Source: Alphaproteobacteria bacterium
GTDB lineage: Bacteria; Pseudomonadota; Alphaproteobacteria; Puniceispirillales; Puniceispirillaceae
Assembly (NCBI GenBank): GCA_009920665.1
Contig: RFZL01000024.1
Location: forward strand, 1 to 33,887
Direction: 5' to 3'
Length of the DNA stretch: 33,887 bases
Position numbers and translations under genes: made by a program. The notes beneath the pieces were generated by a model. That model searched no databases. It was not told the origin of the DNA and worked only from the letters and a program-made list of their open reading frames with translations. How positions within the stretch are numbered: the first letter of the stretch is position 1; every line of letters starts with the position of its first letter. Shown here one piece after another: positions 1-8,889 of the stretch.

Positions 1-596
1 CGGCCAATCCGCTCCAGCGTCGCCGCCAGCGCCGGCTGCGCATGCCGCGCCCCGAGCGGTATCGGGCCACCATCGCGCGCAAAGACGATGCGCGCATCCG
101 CATCAAGCCATTCGAACGCGGCGGCAAAGTCGCGCGCCACCCGCTGCGTGATCGGGTAGCCGTCCCGTGCATAGGCAATGGCCGGTGCCAGCAACCGGTC
201 AAGATCCATGATGCCGTGATCCCGGTTCAGCTGTATCCAGGCATCGACCGCGCCGGGAATGGTTACCGCATGGGGGGATTGCCGCTCGATCCGTGAGAAG
301 CCTTTTTCCAGCAACCCGTCAGAACTCAGCGCCATCGGCGCCCGGCCGGACCCGTTGAAGGCGATGATGTCGTCGCATCCGGCGGGTGCGTACAGGCAGA
401 AACAGTCGCCACCGATACCGGTCGATTCCGGCTCAACAACACATTGCACGGCGCAGGCGGCGATGGCCGCATCCATTGCGTTACCGCCACCCTGCAGGAT
501 CGTGATCGCCGTCTGGGTGGAAAGCGGATGTGAGGTGCTTGCCATGCCGTTTGGCGCGGCGACAGGTGATCTGCCGGGATATTCAAGATGACGCAT
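1..596 (-). CDS. ggt: Gamma-glutamyltranspeptidase, N-terminal part (runs off the left edge)
   Basis: This is the first 198 residues of a gamma-glutamyltransferase-family (Ntn-hydrolase) proenzyme, which cleaves gamma-glutamyl bonds such as that of glutathione and is normally exported or periplasmic. I translated it directly from the minus strand. Family hallmarks are visible: SHPLSTQ near residue 22, GGGNAMDAAIAA near 37, VVEPESTGIGGD near 54 and FNGSGRAP near 80. The ATG at 596 follows only a weak purine stretch (GCGAGACAG). The autocleavage Thr and the small subunit lie outside the window, so activity cannot be judged. No clear signal peptide is seen, which fits the cytoplasmic-type members of this family. 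A terminator-like hairpin separates it from the upstream glycine cleavage operon. The family call is firm; the substrate is unknown. Confidence 0.9.
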   Translation of the reverse strand, partial: MRHLEYPGRSPVAAPNGMASTSHPLSTQTAITILQGGGNAMDAAIAACAVQCVVEPESTGIGGDCFCLYAPAGCDDIIAFNGSGRAPMALSSDGLLEKGFSRIERQSPHAVTIPGAVDAWIQLNRDHGIMDLDRLLAPAIAYARDGYPITQRVARDFAAAFEWLDADARIVFARDGGPIPLGARHAQPALAATLERIG

Positions 597-651
597 GATG
601 CTGTCTCGCTGTGCGGTCGGGGCGAATGATGAAATCACATTGACGCATAAA

Positions 652-681
652 CCGGAAGGGCCACCCACCGGCGGCCCCCGG
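652..681 (-). terminator. Probable terminator of the glycine cleavage operon
   Basis: On the minus strand, downstream of the gcvP stop, CCGG-GGGCC pairs with GGCCC-(TT)-CCGG around a 10-nt loop, followed by TTTAT. The stem is GC-rich with a two-base bulge and the T tract is short, so the call is moderate. Its position between gcvP and ggt fits transcript separation. Confidence 0.5.
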
Positions 682-701
682 ATAAATCTCTGTGGACTTG
701 T

Positions 702-740
702 CCGCCAGTCTGTTCCGCCAGTCTATTCCGCCGCTGATTC
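702..740. repeat. 13-bp tandem repeat across the gcvP stop codon
   Basis: Plus-strand units CCGCCAGTCTGTT (702-714) and CCGCCAGTCTATT (715-727) differ at one base. A third degenerate unit (728-740) lies inside the coding sequence. The gcvP stop TAG (723-725, minus strand) falls in the second unit; the matching triplet in the first unit is CAG. Confidence 0.75.
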
Positions 741-3590
741 CCATTCATCGATGCTCGGGCAGGAACAGATCAGGTTGCGGTCGCCCCAGGCATTGTCGAT
801 GCGGCTCACCGGTGGCCAGTATTTGTTCGCCTGCCGGTTCAAATCCGGACTGGCGGCCTCCTCGCGGCTATAGGGATGGCTCCACACAGCGGTCAACAGA
901 TCGGCCGCCGTGTGCGGCGCGTTGACAAGCGGGTTGTCATCACGGGGCCATTCACCCGCTTCGACCTTGCCGATCTCGCCGGCGATCGACAGCATCGCAT
1001 CGCAGAAGCGGTCGATCTCGGTGATCGATTCCGACTCCGTCGGCTCGATCATCAGGGTGCCGGCAACCGGGAATGACATGGTCGGTGCGTGGAAGCCGAA
1101 ATCGACAAGCCGCTTGGCGATATCCTCGTTGCTGATGCCACTGCGCTCCTGGATGCCGCGAATGTCGATGATGCATTCATGGGCCACCCGGTCGTTCGCG
1201 CCGGTATAAAGAACCGGATAATGCGGTGACAGCCGCGACGCCATATAGTTGGCGGCCAGGATCGCCGTTCCCGTTGCCGCCTTCAGACCCTTGCTCCCCA
1301 TCATGCGGATATAGGCATAGGTGATCGGCAATATGCCGGCGGACCCGAACGGCGCGGCGCTTACCGCGCCTTCGCCGGCCAGCGGCGAGCTGGGAAGGAA
1401 TGGCACCAGATGCGCCGCGACACCGATTGGCCCGACACCCGGACCACCCCCGCCATGCGGGATACAGAAGGTCTTGTGAAGGTTCAGATGGCTGACATCG
1501 GCGCCGAATTCCGGCAGCGAGCAATGCCCAACAAGGGCGTTCAGATTGGCCCCGTCGACATAGACCTGACCACCGGCCTCATGCACGATGGCGCACAGCT
1601 CGACGATCGATTCCTCGAACACGCCATGCGTTGAGGGGTAGGTGACCATGATCGCCGCCAGCGCATCCCGGTGCGTCTCGGTTTTCGCCTTCAGATCCTC
1701 GATATCGACATTGCCGTCATCATCGCATTTCACGACGACGACCTTCATGCCGGCCATCGCGGCCGAGGCCGGGTTGGTGCCATGCGCCGATTGCGGGATC
1801 AGGCAGATATTGCGATGTCCCTCACCGCGCGATTCATGGTAGCGCGAGATCGCCAACAGGCCGGCAAATTCGCCCTGCGAGCCGGCATTCGGCTGCAGTG
1901 ACACGCCAGTATAGCCGGTGGATTCAGCCAGCATAGCCTCCAGCCGCGCGATCATCGCGGCATAGCCCGCGGCCTGGTCGGCCGGCGCATAGGGATGGAT
2001 GTTGGCGAATTCAGGCCAGGTCACCGGGATCATCTCGGCGGTGGCATTCAGTTTCATCGTGCAGGAGCCAAGCGGGATCATGCAGCGGTCAAGCGCCAGG
2101 TCGCGATCGGCAAGGCTGCGCATGTAGCGCAGCATCTCGGTCTCGGTGCGATAGCGATGGAACACCGGCTGGCGCATGAAACCGTCGGCCCGCCGCAACG
2201 CGTCGGGAATCGCCGTGGCCGGCGCTGTGGCACCGGCAGCGGACGCTCCCAGCGCCTGAAGAAGCCGGTCCAGCATCCCGGCCGATCCTGTCTCGTCGAA
2301 ACTGGCGGCAATGGCGCCATCCATGATCCGCAGATTGATCCCGGCATCGCATGCCGCGGCGATCAGTTCATCACGATCCTCCGGTGCCTCGATGACGACG
2401 GTATCGAAGAAATCATCATGCCTGACCGTACGACCGGCGGCACGCATGGCGGCGGCAAAGCGGCAGGCCAGCGCGTGCGCGTGACCGGCGATCCGGGTCA
2501 GCCCTTCCGGCCCGTGCCATAGCCCGTAGAAGCCGGCCATCACCGCCAGCAGGACCTGTGCGGTGCAGATGTTCGAGGTTGCCTTTTCACGGCGGATATG
2601 CTGTTCGCGGGTCTGTAGTGCCAGCCGGTAGGCCATGCGCCCGCCACTATCCTGGCTGACCCCGACAAGCCGCCCCGGAATGGCGCGCTGATGTGCCGTG
2701 CGGCAGGCAAAGAAGGCAGCATGCGGACCGCCATATCCGAATGGCACGCCAAAACGCTGCGCCGAGCCCAGAACGATATCGGCACCAAGATTGCCGGGCG
2801 CCTCGAGAAGCGTCAGCGCCAGCAGGTCCGAGGCTATGATGGCAAGGCCGCCGGCATCATGGATGGCGGTGATCGCCGGCCTGATATCGCGTACCGCGCC
2901 GCTGCTTCCCGGATAGCTGATCAACACGCCAAAGCACCCCTCTCCATAGGGTGCTGCGGGTGATTGCAGCTCAATCTCGATCCCGATCGGCCGTGCCCTT
3001 GTGCGCAGGACAGCCAGCGTCTGTGGATGGGTATCGGGGTCGACCCGGAAGATGGTGGCCTTGCCACGATGCGCGCGGAACGCCATCGCCATGCCCTCGG
3101 CGGCGGCCGTCGCCTCGTCGAGAAGCGAGCCGTTGGCGATGTCCATGCCGGTCAGCTCGGTGATCATCGTCTGGAAATTCAGTATCGCCTCGAGGCGGCC
3201 TTGCGAGATTTCGGGCTGATAGGGCGTGTAGGCGGTATACCAGGCCGGATTTTCCAGCACGTTACGAAGCACCACCGGCGGCGTGTGGCAGCCATAATAG
3301 CCCATGCCGATCAGCGAGGTGACCACCTTGTTCTGCGCCGCCAGCGCACGCATTTCGGAAAGGATGTCGGCTTCGGACAATGCTTCTGGCAGATTCATCT
3401 CGTCATGCCGGCGGATGCCGGCCGGGATTACCTCGTCAATTAGCGCCTCCAGCGACGGGACATCGAGGCTGGCAAGCATGGTCGTGATGTCATGCGAATT
3501 CAGCCCGATATGACGGGTCTCGAATGCGGCCTGCGGCGTGTCCTGCGGGACGCCATTCACGTCGTTCGGTGATGACTCAAGTGGTGACAT
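723..3590 (-). CDS. gcvP: Glycine dehydrogenase (aminomethyl-transferring), P-protein of the glycine cleavage system
   Basis: This is the PLP-dependent P-protein, which decarboxylates glycine and loads the aminomethyl group onto the lipoyl arm of GcvH. It is a single 955-residue chain, the full homodimeric form rather than split gcvPA/gcvPB. The N-terminal ETRHIGL motif is typical. The PLP lysine is K706 in [17 protein letters not shown], and the C-terminal half carries the SCTMKLNA and GANLNALVG family motifs. I chose the ATG at 3590 because AAGGAGA sits 5-8 nt upstream; an in-frame ATG at 3656 has no such site and would add 22 unlike residues. It is the last gene of the riboswitch-led gcvT-gcvH-gcvP operon, 101 nt after gcvH. 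A 13-bp tandem repeat crosses its stop codon. Confidence 0.97.
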   Translation of the reverse strand: MSPLESSPNDVNGVPQDTPQAAFETRHIGLNSHDITTMLASLDVPSLEALIDEVIPAGIRRHDEMNLPEALSEADILSEMRALAAQNKVVTSLIGMGYYGCHTPPVVLRNVLENPAWYTAYTPYQPEISQGRLEAILNFQTMITELTGMDIANGSLLDEATAAAEGMAMAFRAHRGKATIFRVDPDTHPQTLAVLRTRARPIGIEIELQSPAAPYGEGCFGVLISYPGSSGAVRDIRPAITAIHDAGGLAIIASDLLALTLLEAPGNLGADIVLGSAQRFGVPFGYGGPHAAFFACRTAHQRAIPGRLVGVSQDSGGRMAYRLALQTREQHIRREKATSNICTAQVLLAVMAGFYGLWHGPEGLTRIAGHAHALACRFAAAMRAAGRTVRHDDFFDTVVIEAPEDRDELIAAACDAGINLRIMDGAIAASFDETGSAGMLDRLLQALGASAAGATAPATAIPDALRRADGFMRQPVFHRYRTETEMLRYMRSLADRDLALDRCMIPLGSCTMKLNATAEMIPVTWPEFANIHPYAPADQAAGYAAMIARLEAMLAESTGYTGVSLQPNAGSQGEFAGLLAISRYHESRGEGHRNICLIPQSAHGTNPASAAMAGMKVVVVKCDDDGNVDIEDLKAKTETHRDALAAIMVTYPSTHGVFEESIVELCAIVHEAGGQVYVDGANLNALVGHCSLPEFGADVSHLNLHKTFCIPHGGGGPGVGPIGVAAHLVPFLPSSPLAGEGAVSAAPFGSAGILPITYAYIRMMGSKGLKAATGTAILAANYMASRLSPHYPVLYTGANDRVAHECIIDIRGIQERSGISNEDIAKRLVDFGFHAPTMSFPVAGTLMIEPTESESITEIDRFCDAMLSIAGEIGKVEAGEWPRDDNPLVNAPHTAADLLTAVWSHPYSREEAASPDLNRQANKYWPPVSRIDNAWGDRNLICSCPSIDEWESAAE

Positions 3591-3691
3591 GCTGGTCTCC
3601 TTTGCTTTTCTTTTCAGCCGGTGGCACCCGGCCCCATCATATGTCTGCGGCAACACCGTGCGGGTGGGGGCCCGCCGGCGCGGCCTGTCTG

Positions 3692-4054
3692 TCAGGCAAT
3701 CATCGCGCTGTAGGCGGCGTCATCCATCAGCCCGTCAAGTTCGCCGGCATCGGCCACCTTGATCTTGAACAGCCAGCATTCATGCGCCCGGTCGGGCGTG
3801 ATGCTGGCCAGATCATCCAGCAGCGCCTGATTGACCTCGGTGATTTCGCCACTGGCCGGGCTGTAGATATCGGAGGCGGCCTTTACCGATTCGAACACCG
3901 CGACCGAATCGCCCTTGCCGACCGTGGTACCGGCCTCGGGAAGCTCGACAAAGACGATGTCGCCAAGCTGTTCAATGGCGTGGGGCGAAATGCCGACTGC
4001 CCCGGTATCACCGTCAAGATTGATCCATTCATGGTCCTCTGTGTAACGCAACAT
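3692..4054 (-). CDS. gcvH: Glycine cleavage system H protein (lipoyl carrier)
   Basis: This 120-residue lipoyl-domain protein shuttles the aminomethyl intermediate from GcvP to GcvT and dihydrolipoyl groups to the L-protein. The lipoylation lysine is K58 in the [13 protein letters not shown] motif, and the N-terminal YTEDHEWI motif is canonical. The start at 4054 follows a good ribosome binding site (GGAAGGAGACTGAC). An upstream in-frame extension to 4351 overlaps gcvT and is spurious. It lies 25 nt after gcvT and 101 nt before gcvP, so the three genes form one unit. No L-protein gene is adjacent; the flavin oxidoreductase at 24.5 kb is not a convincing L-protein because its C-terminal active-site motif is altered. 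Confidence 0.97.
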   Translation of the reverse strand: MLRYTEDHEWINLDGDTGAVGISPHAIEQLGDIVFVELPEAGTTVGKGDSVAVFESVKAASDIYSPASGEITEVNQALLDDLASITPDRAHECWLFKIKVADAGELDGLMDDAAYSAMIA

Positions 4055-4079
4055 GTCAGTCTCCTTCCCGGTTGTTTGT

Positions 4080-5219
4080 TCATCCGCGGATATAGCGATG
4101 TGGCACCAGCGGCAGCGCCGCAACGGTAACCGGCACCTCGCGCCCGCGAACCAGTGCGTTGATTTCTGTTCCCGGCGTGGCCAGCGCTGTGTCGACAAAA
4201 CCGAGTGCGGCCGGCGCATCAAGGCTGGGGGCGAACCCGCCTGATGTGACAATGCCGATGATGGCCCCGTTGAGCGCAAGTTCGGCCCCGTCGCGTACCG
4301 GACGGCCACCCTGCGGCAGCAATCCGACAAGCCGCCGTCTGGGCCCGTCATGCCAGTCGGTCATGATGGCGGCGGCACCGGGAAAATCGCCTGCCTCGCG
4401 GCGGCGCCTCGACAGTGCGAAACGCAGCCCGGCGGCCACCGGGTTGATCGCCTCGTCAAGTTCATGCCCCCACAGCGGCAGGCCGGCCTCAAGCCGAAGC
4501 GTGTCGCGCGCGCCAAGCCCGGCAAGGCTGACCGCCTCGTCGGCGCACAGACGCTCGGCAAGCTGAGCTGCGTTTTCGGCCGGCATCGAAATTTCGAACC
4601 CGTCCTCGCCGGTATAGCCTGAACGGGTGACGATGCAGTCAATGCCATCGATCCTGAAATGCCCGATCTGCATGAAGAAGAAGTTGTCCAGATCGACACC
4701 AAGCCGGTGCAATATCTGAGGTGACTGCGGGCCCTGAAGCGCCAGCAGCGCGCGGTCATCTCGCACCTGCATCGTCACATCAGCATGAAGATTGGCATCC
4801 TGAAGATTGGCACCATTTAGATTGGCACCATGCAGATTGGCGCGAAGATGCGCGATGTCATGGTCGGCGCGGCCGGCATTGACGACAAGCTGCAAGCCCC
4901 CATCGAGCCGCGCAATCATCAGATCGTCGAGAACACCGCCATTTGTGTCGAGGAACAGTGAATAGCGAACGCGCCCCTCGGCGATGGCACCGATATCGGT
5001 CGGGGTGAGGCGTTCGAGCGCCGCATCGGCATCCGCGCCGCCGATCCAGATTTGGGCCATGTGCGATACGTCGAACAGGCCGGCCGAGTCGCGGGTCGCC
5101 AGATGCTCGGCCTTGATGCCGTCAGCATATTGCACCGGCATGTCCCAGCCGGCGAACGGCACCATCCGCGCGCCATTGGCGAGGTGGAAATCGTAAAGTG
5201 GGGTCCGGCGGGTCTCCAC
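4080..5219 (-). CDS. gcvT: Aminomethyltransferase, T-protein of the glycine cleavage system, with a repeat insertion
   Basis: This 379-residue tetrahydrofolate-dependent T-protein releases ammonia and forms 5,10-methylene-THF from aminomethyl-GcvH. Visible motifs are RTPLYDFH, MVPFAGWDMPVQY, LFDVSHMAQ, RDDRALLALQGP, SGYTGEDGFE and the C-terminal R/G-rich barrel. I chose the GTG at 5219: it follows AGGAG with 7-nt spacing, while an in-frame TTG at 5255 lies inside the leader terminator hairpin. Residues about 127-145 are an unusual insertion of four A-N-L-x-x units encoded by 15-bp tandem repeats, placed between the ADHDIAHLR and DVTMQVRDD segments, where family members normally have a short loop. 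The reading frame is kept, so the protein is probably functional. It is the first gene of the riboswitch-controlled operon. Confidence 0.96.
   Translation of the reverse strand: METRRTPLYDFHLANGARMVPFAGWDMPVQYADGIKAEHLATRDSAGLFDVSHMAQIWIGGADADAALERLTPTDIGAIAEGRVRYSLFLDTNGGVLDDLMIARLDGGLQLVVNAGRADHDIAHLRANLHGANLNGANLQDANLHADVTMQVRDDRALLALQGPQSPQILHRLGVDLDNFFFMQIGHFRIDGIDCIVTRSGYTGEDGFEISMPAENAAQLAERLCADEAVSLAGLGARDTLRLEAGLPLWGHELDEAINPVAAGLRFALSRRRREAGDFPGAAAIMTDWHDGPRRRLVGLLPQGGRPVRDGAELALNGAIIGIVTSGGFAPSLDAPAALGFVDTALATPGTEINALVRGREVPVTVAALPLVPHRYIRG
4787..4846. repeat. 15-bp tandem repeat (4 units) inside gcvT
   Basis: The four units start at 4787, 4802, 4817 and 4832. The core AGATTGGCA is shared by the first three, and the fourth reads AGATTGGCG. 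On the coding strand they give A-N-L-x-x repeats, the motif of pentapeptide-repeat proteins. The units differ at a few bases, so the array is not brand new. Confidence 0.9.
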
Positions 5220-5241
5220 GGGGTCACTCCTGTTACGACGC

Positions 5242-5274
5242 AAAAAGAAACGCAATTCGACAAAGTCGAATGCG
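5242..5274 (-). terminator. Intrinsic terminator in the gcvT leader (riboswitch expression platform)
   Basis: On the minus strand, CGC-ATTCGAC pairs with GTCGAAT-(T)-GCG around a TTT loop, a ten-pair stem with one bulged T, followed directly by TTTCTTTTT. It sits between the second glycine aptamer and the gcvT ribosome binding site. Its left arm abuts the AGAGAGGG that closes aptamer 2, which suits ligand-dependent antitermination. Confidence 0.75.
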
Positions 5275-5515
5275 CCCTCTCTGTCGTCGAACCTGAGAGA
5301 TTTCCCGCCTGATCATCCATTATCGGGACAGAAGCCCCGAATAGGGGCCTGGGGTCCCGGATGATATGACGGCGGCTTTCCCCGTCGGTGGGCACTGCCG
5401 TGCCGCTTTCCAGAGTGCTCACAGAATAGAGAGTACGGGCACCTGAGAGTTTCCTGGGCCTTTGCTCCTTCGGTGGCCGCATCGGACAATGCCGCCGCGA
5501 CTCTCTCCCCTCCAC
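5275..5515 (-). promoter_or_regulatory. Tandem glycine riboswitch controlling gcvT-gcvH-gcvP
   Basis: The minus strand shows two glycine-aptamer cores in a row. Aptamer 1 (about 5515-5431) has GGGGAGAGAG, then GCCACCGAAGGAGCAA, then GGAAACTCTCAGGT. Aptamer 2 (about 5411-5275) has CACTCTGGAAAGCGGC, then CCACCGACGGGGAAAGCCGC, then GAAATCTCTCAGGTTC and a closing AGAGAGGG. These match the known glycine riboswitch consensus (GGAGAG, CCGAAGGGG-CAA, CTCTCAGG). In this family glycine binding normally turns gcv expression on; that is inferred here from the downstream terminator. Boundaries are approximate. Confidence 0.92.
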
Positions 5516-5701
5516 TGTATCGAGCCGGTGAATGCTATGCGTTCGGGTAACTTTAGGCAAGAGGTAAAGCGTCGTGAGCCACAAGCGGTGCGCAATGGTG
5601 CCGCGCCGCCAGCTTTCGCCTTGCGACCGGCTGCTGCCGCCCCCATATCCCGTTGGCGTGACGAGCATGGCGTCACATGGTCAGGATCAGCGAGACTTAA
5701 C

Positions 5702-7480
5702 ATGCCCGACAGCAGCCCTATCTGGGACCTTACGGATCTCTACAGCAATATCGAGGATACGGCGATTACCGCCGATATCGAGGCATCGCGCGCAGCGGCC
5801 ACATCGCTTGCCGCCGACTGGCGCGGCCGGCTTGGCGAGGCGGATGGCCCGCAGCTTGCCAGCCTGATCGCCGAATATGAGCGGATTCTCGAGACGCTTG
5901 GCAAGGCCGCAAGTCACGCGCAGCTGCAATTTGCCGCCAACACGACCGATGCCGGCATCGCGCGCCATCACCAGTCGATTCGCGAGGCTGGCGCCGAGAT
6001 CGGCGCCGAACTGCTGTTTGTCGAGCTTGAACTGGCGACGCTGCCGCAGGCGCGGATCGATGCGCTGTGCGAGACCGCTGCAGTGGCGGCCTGGATGCCG
6101 TGGCTTCGCCGCGTTCGGGCCATGGCCCCCTATCAGCTCGCCCCCGACATGGAACGCATGCTTGCCGAGCGCGCGCCAACCGGCCGTGGTGCCTGGGTAA
6201 GGCTGTTCGACGAAACCGCGGCGGGGATGCGCTTTCCCTTCAAGGGCGCCGAGGTTACCGAGGCCGAAATTCTGAATTCGCTGGCAAGCGCCGATGGTGA
6301 AGAACGGCGCGAGGCGGGTGCCTCGCTGTCGACAACGCTGAAATCCAATCAGCGTCTGCTGTCGCTTGTCCTCAATACCATTGCCAAGGACAAGGAGATC
6401 GAGGACCGGTGGCGTGGCTTCAAACGGCCGGTGGCGTCGCGCAATCTGGATAATGACGTTGATGACGAGGTGGTCGATGCGCTGGTCAGCGCCGTCGATT
6501 CACGCAATGCCGATCTGGCGCACCGCTATTACCGGCTGAAGGCTGGATGGATGGGGGGTGATACCATCGACTGGTGGGATCGCAACGCGCCGCTTCCCGA
6601 TGATGACGACAGCAGCTTCACCTGGGATGAGGCAGAGCAGCTGGTCATGGACTCATTCGCCGGGTTCGACCCGCAGATGGCTGATCTCGCCGCCCCGTTC
6701 TTCGAGCGCAACTGGATCGACGCCGCGCCGCGTGCCGGCAAGAGCTCCGGTGCTTTCTCGCACCCCGTTACACCCTCGGCGCATCCCTATATCCTGATGA
6801 ATTTTTCCGGCAAGTCGCGTGATGTGATGACGCTGGCGCACGAGATGGGGCACGGCATTCACCAGCGGCTTGCCGCCGATCGCGGCTATCTGATGTCCGA
6901 CACACCGCTGACTCTGGCGGAAACGGCGTCGGTCTTTGCCGAGATGCTGACCTTCCGACGGCTTGTCGACAGCACCGATGACAAGGGGGCCCGCCGCCGT
7001 CTTCTGGCCGGCAAGGTCGAGGACATGCTGAATACCGTGGTCAGGCAGGTGGCCTTTCATAATTTCGAGACGCGGATGCATGAGGCAAGGCGTCATGCCG
7101 AACTCACCGCCGACGAGATTTCCGACATCTGGATGGAGACACAGCGCGCGGCGCTGGGCCCGGCGGTACGCACCGGCGATGATTACCGGCCGATCTGGGG
7201 CTATATCCCGCATTTCGTTCATACACCATTCTATGTTTATGCCTATGCTTTCGGCGACTGTCTGGTGAACGCGCTGTGGCAGACCTATACGGCCGAGCGC
7301 GAAGCCGGCAAGGCGGCCGATTTCGTCAGCCGGTATCGCGACCTGTTATGTGCCGGCGGCACCGAACGTTATGACATCGCGCTGGGCCGGTTCGGGCTCG
7401 ATGCCCGCGACCCGGCCTTCTGGTCGATGGGGCTCGATATGATTTCCGGCATGATCGACGAGCTTGAGGGGCTGTCCTGA
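5702..7480 (+). CDS. pepF: Oligoendopeptidase F, M3 family zinc metallopeptidase
   Basis: This 592-residue cytoplasmic peptidase of the M3B (PepF) type degrades short peptides. The zinc motif HEMGH is at residues 380-384 within TLAHEMGHGIHQ, and a downstream E-rich helix (LAETASVFAEM) supplies the third ligand, as usual for M3. PepF-type sequence near the C-terminus includes the aromatic segment FVHTPFYVYAYAFGDCLVNALW. I chose the ATG at 5702: the open frame extends upstream to 5462 but would run antisense through the glycine riboswitch and lacks homology. The ribosome binding site is weak (GCGAGA). It diverges from the gcv leader and overlaps the following kinase-like gene by one base (TGATG), so the two are probably cotranslated. 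Confidence 0.93.
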   Translation: MPDSSPIWDLTDLYSNIEDTAITADIEASRAAATSLAADWRGRLGEADGPQLASLIAEYERILETLGKAASHAQLQFAANTTDAGIARHHQSIREAGAEIGAELLFVELELATLPQARIDALCETAAVAAWMPWLRRVRAMAPYQLAPDMERMLAERAPTGRGAWVRLFDETAAGMRFPFKGAEVTEAEILNSLASADGEERREAGASLSTTLKSNQRLLSLVLNTIAKDKEIEDRWRGFKRPVASRNLDNDVDDEVVDALVSAVDSRNADLAHRYYRLKAGWMGGDTIDWWDRNAPLPDDDDSSFTWDEAEQLVMDSFAGFDPQMADLAAPFFERNWIDAAPRAGKSSGAFSHPVTPSAHPYILMNFSGKSRDVMTLAHEMGHGIHQRLAADRGYLMSDTPLTLAETASVFAEMLTFRRLVDSTDDKGARRRLLAGKVEDMLNTVVRQVAFHNFETRMHEARRHAELTADEISDIWMETQRAALGPAVRTGDDYRPIWGYIPHFVHTPFYVYAYAFGDCLVNALWQTYTAEREAGKAADFVSRYRDLLCAGGTERYDIALGRFGLDARDPAFWSMGLDMISGMIDELEGLS

Positions 7481-8871
7481 TGGCGCCGAACGACTCCGGA
7501 CCCGACCGCGGTGATTCCAATGGCAATGTCGGCGGGCGTTTGCGCCGCTATGCCCGTGTGACCTCGACGATGACCGGGCTTGCCGCGCGGATGGCGGGTG
7601 AGCGCTATCTCGGCATGCAGATCGACCGCTCCAAACATGCCGCCGACCTACGAGAGGCGCTTGGCGGGCTGAAGGGCCCGATCATGAAGGTGGCGCAGAT
7701 CCTCTCGACGATCCCGGATGCGCTGCCGCCCGAATATGCCGATGAACTGGCCAGCCTGCAGGCCGACGCGCCGGCGATGGGGTGGCTGTTTACGCGCCGC
7801 CGCATGGCCGCCGAGCTTGGTCCCGACTGGCAACAGAAACTGCAATCCTTCTCGCGTGAGGCGGTGTCGGCGGCCTCGCTTGGTCAGGTCCACCGCGCGG
7901 TCGATCTCGATGGCAACCAGCTGGCGATGAAGCTGCAATATCCCGATATGGCGTCGGCCATCGACGCCGATCTGCGCCAGCTCCGTCTCGTGTTCCAGCT
8001 TTATGAGCGCTACGATTCGGCGATCTCGACCTCCGATATCTATGACGAGCTGTCGGAACGGCTTCGCGAGGAGCTCGATTACCGGCGAGAGTCGGCGAAT
8101 CTGGCGCTGTATCACCATATGCTTGCCGATGAGGAATCAGTGCGGCTTCCGGTCTACCGGCCGGAGCTGTCAACCGACCGGCTGATGACGATGAGCTGGC
8201 TCGACGGCACCCGGATCATGCCGTTTCTGGAGACCGATCCGTCGCAGGAAACCCGCAACCGGATCGCCCGCAACATGTTCCGGGTCTGGTATGTGCCGTT
8301 CTATTTCTATGGCGTGATCCATGGCGACCCGCATCTTGGCAATTACTCGCTCGATGCCGAGAACCGCGTCAATCTGATGGATTTCGGATCGATCAGGCTG
8401 TTCCGCCCGGCCTTTGTCGGCGGCGTGATCGACCTGTACAGGGCGCTGCGTGACAATGACCCCGATCTGGCGGTGCATGCCTATGAAAGCTGGGGCTTCC
8501 ACGGTCTCGACAAGGAGGCCATCGAGGTTCTCAACATGTGGGCTGAATTCATCTATTCACCGCTGCTTGAGGACAAGGTGCGGCCCATCCAGGAGCTTCG
8601 TAACGGCTCCGCCGGACGCGAGCTTGCCGGCAAGGTGCATGGCGAACTGAAGCGAATCGGCGGCATCCGCCCGCCGCGCGAGTTCGTGCTGATGGACCGG
8701 GCGGCGGTGGGGCTTGGCTCGGTGTTCATGCATCTCGGCGCCGAGGTGAACTGGCACAGCCTGTTCCACGACCTGATCGATGATTTCGACCGCGACAGGC
8801 TGGCCGCACGACAGCGCGAGGCCGCCGCCATTGCCGGCATTCCCGAAGAATTGGTGCATCAGGGCACCTGA
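7480..8871 (+). CDS. ABC1/UbiB/AarF-family atypical kinase-like protein
   Basis: This 463-residue protein belongs to the ABC1 (ADCK/COQ8/UbiB) family, whose members support ubiquinone synthesis and have weak ATPase rather than classical kinase activity. In order it shows the N-terminal LKGPIMKVAQ segment, the Ala/Gly loop SAASLGQVHRA, the ATP lysine in LAMKLQYPDM, the ExD motif in EELDYRRESAN, the catalytic loop HGDPHLGN and the metal motif MDFGS. The usual KxGQ signature reads KVAQ here. It lacks the C-terminal membrane helices of proteobacterial UbiB, so it is more like the soluble group often annotated AarF. It overlaps pepF. The family is certain, the role inferred; the COQ9-family gene in the window is a possible functional partner. 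Confidence 0.88.
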   Translation: MAPNDSGPDRGDSNGNVGGRLRRYARVTSTMTGLAARMAGERYLGMQIDRSKHAADLREALGGLKGPIMKVAQILSTIPDALPPEYADELASLQADAPAMGWLFTRRRMAAELGPDWQQKLQSFSREAVSAASLGQVHRAVDLDGNQLAMKLQYPDMASAIDADLRQLRLVFQLYERYDSAISTSDIYDELSERLREELDYRRESANLALYHHMLADEESVRLPVYRPELSTDRLMTMSWLDGTRIMPFLETDPSQETRNRIARNMFRVWYVPFYFYGVIHGDPHLGNYSLDAENRVNLMDFGSIRLFRPAFVGGVIDLYRALRDNDPDLAVHAYESWGFHGLDKEAIEVLNMWAEFIYSPLLEDKVRPIQELRNGSAGRELAGKVHGELKRIGGIRPPREFVLMDRAAVGLGSVFMHLGAEVNWHSLFHDLIDDFDRDRLAARQREAAAIAGIPEELVHQGT

Positions 8872-8889
8872 GCGCCCCGACGTCGGGTT

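Noticed and set aside
8876-8887. Perfect palindrome CCCGACGTCGGG as a two-way terminator between convergent genes
   Set aside because: It has almost no loop and no T tract on either strand beyond TTT; too weak to call.
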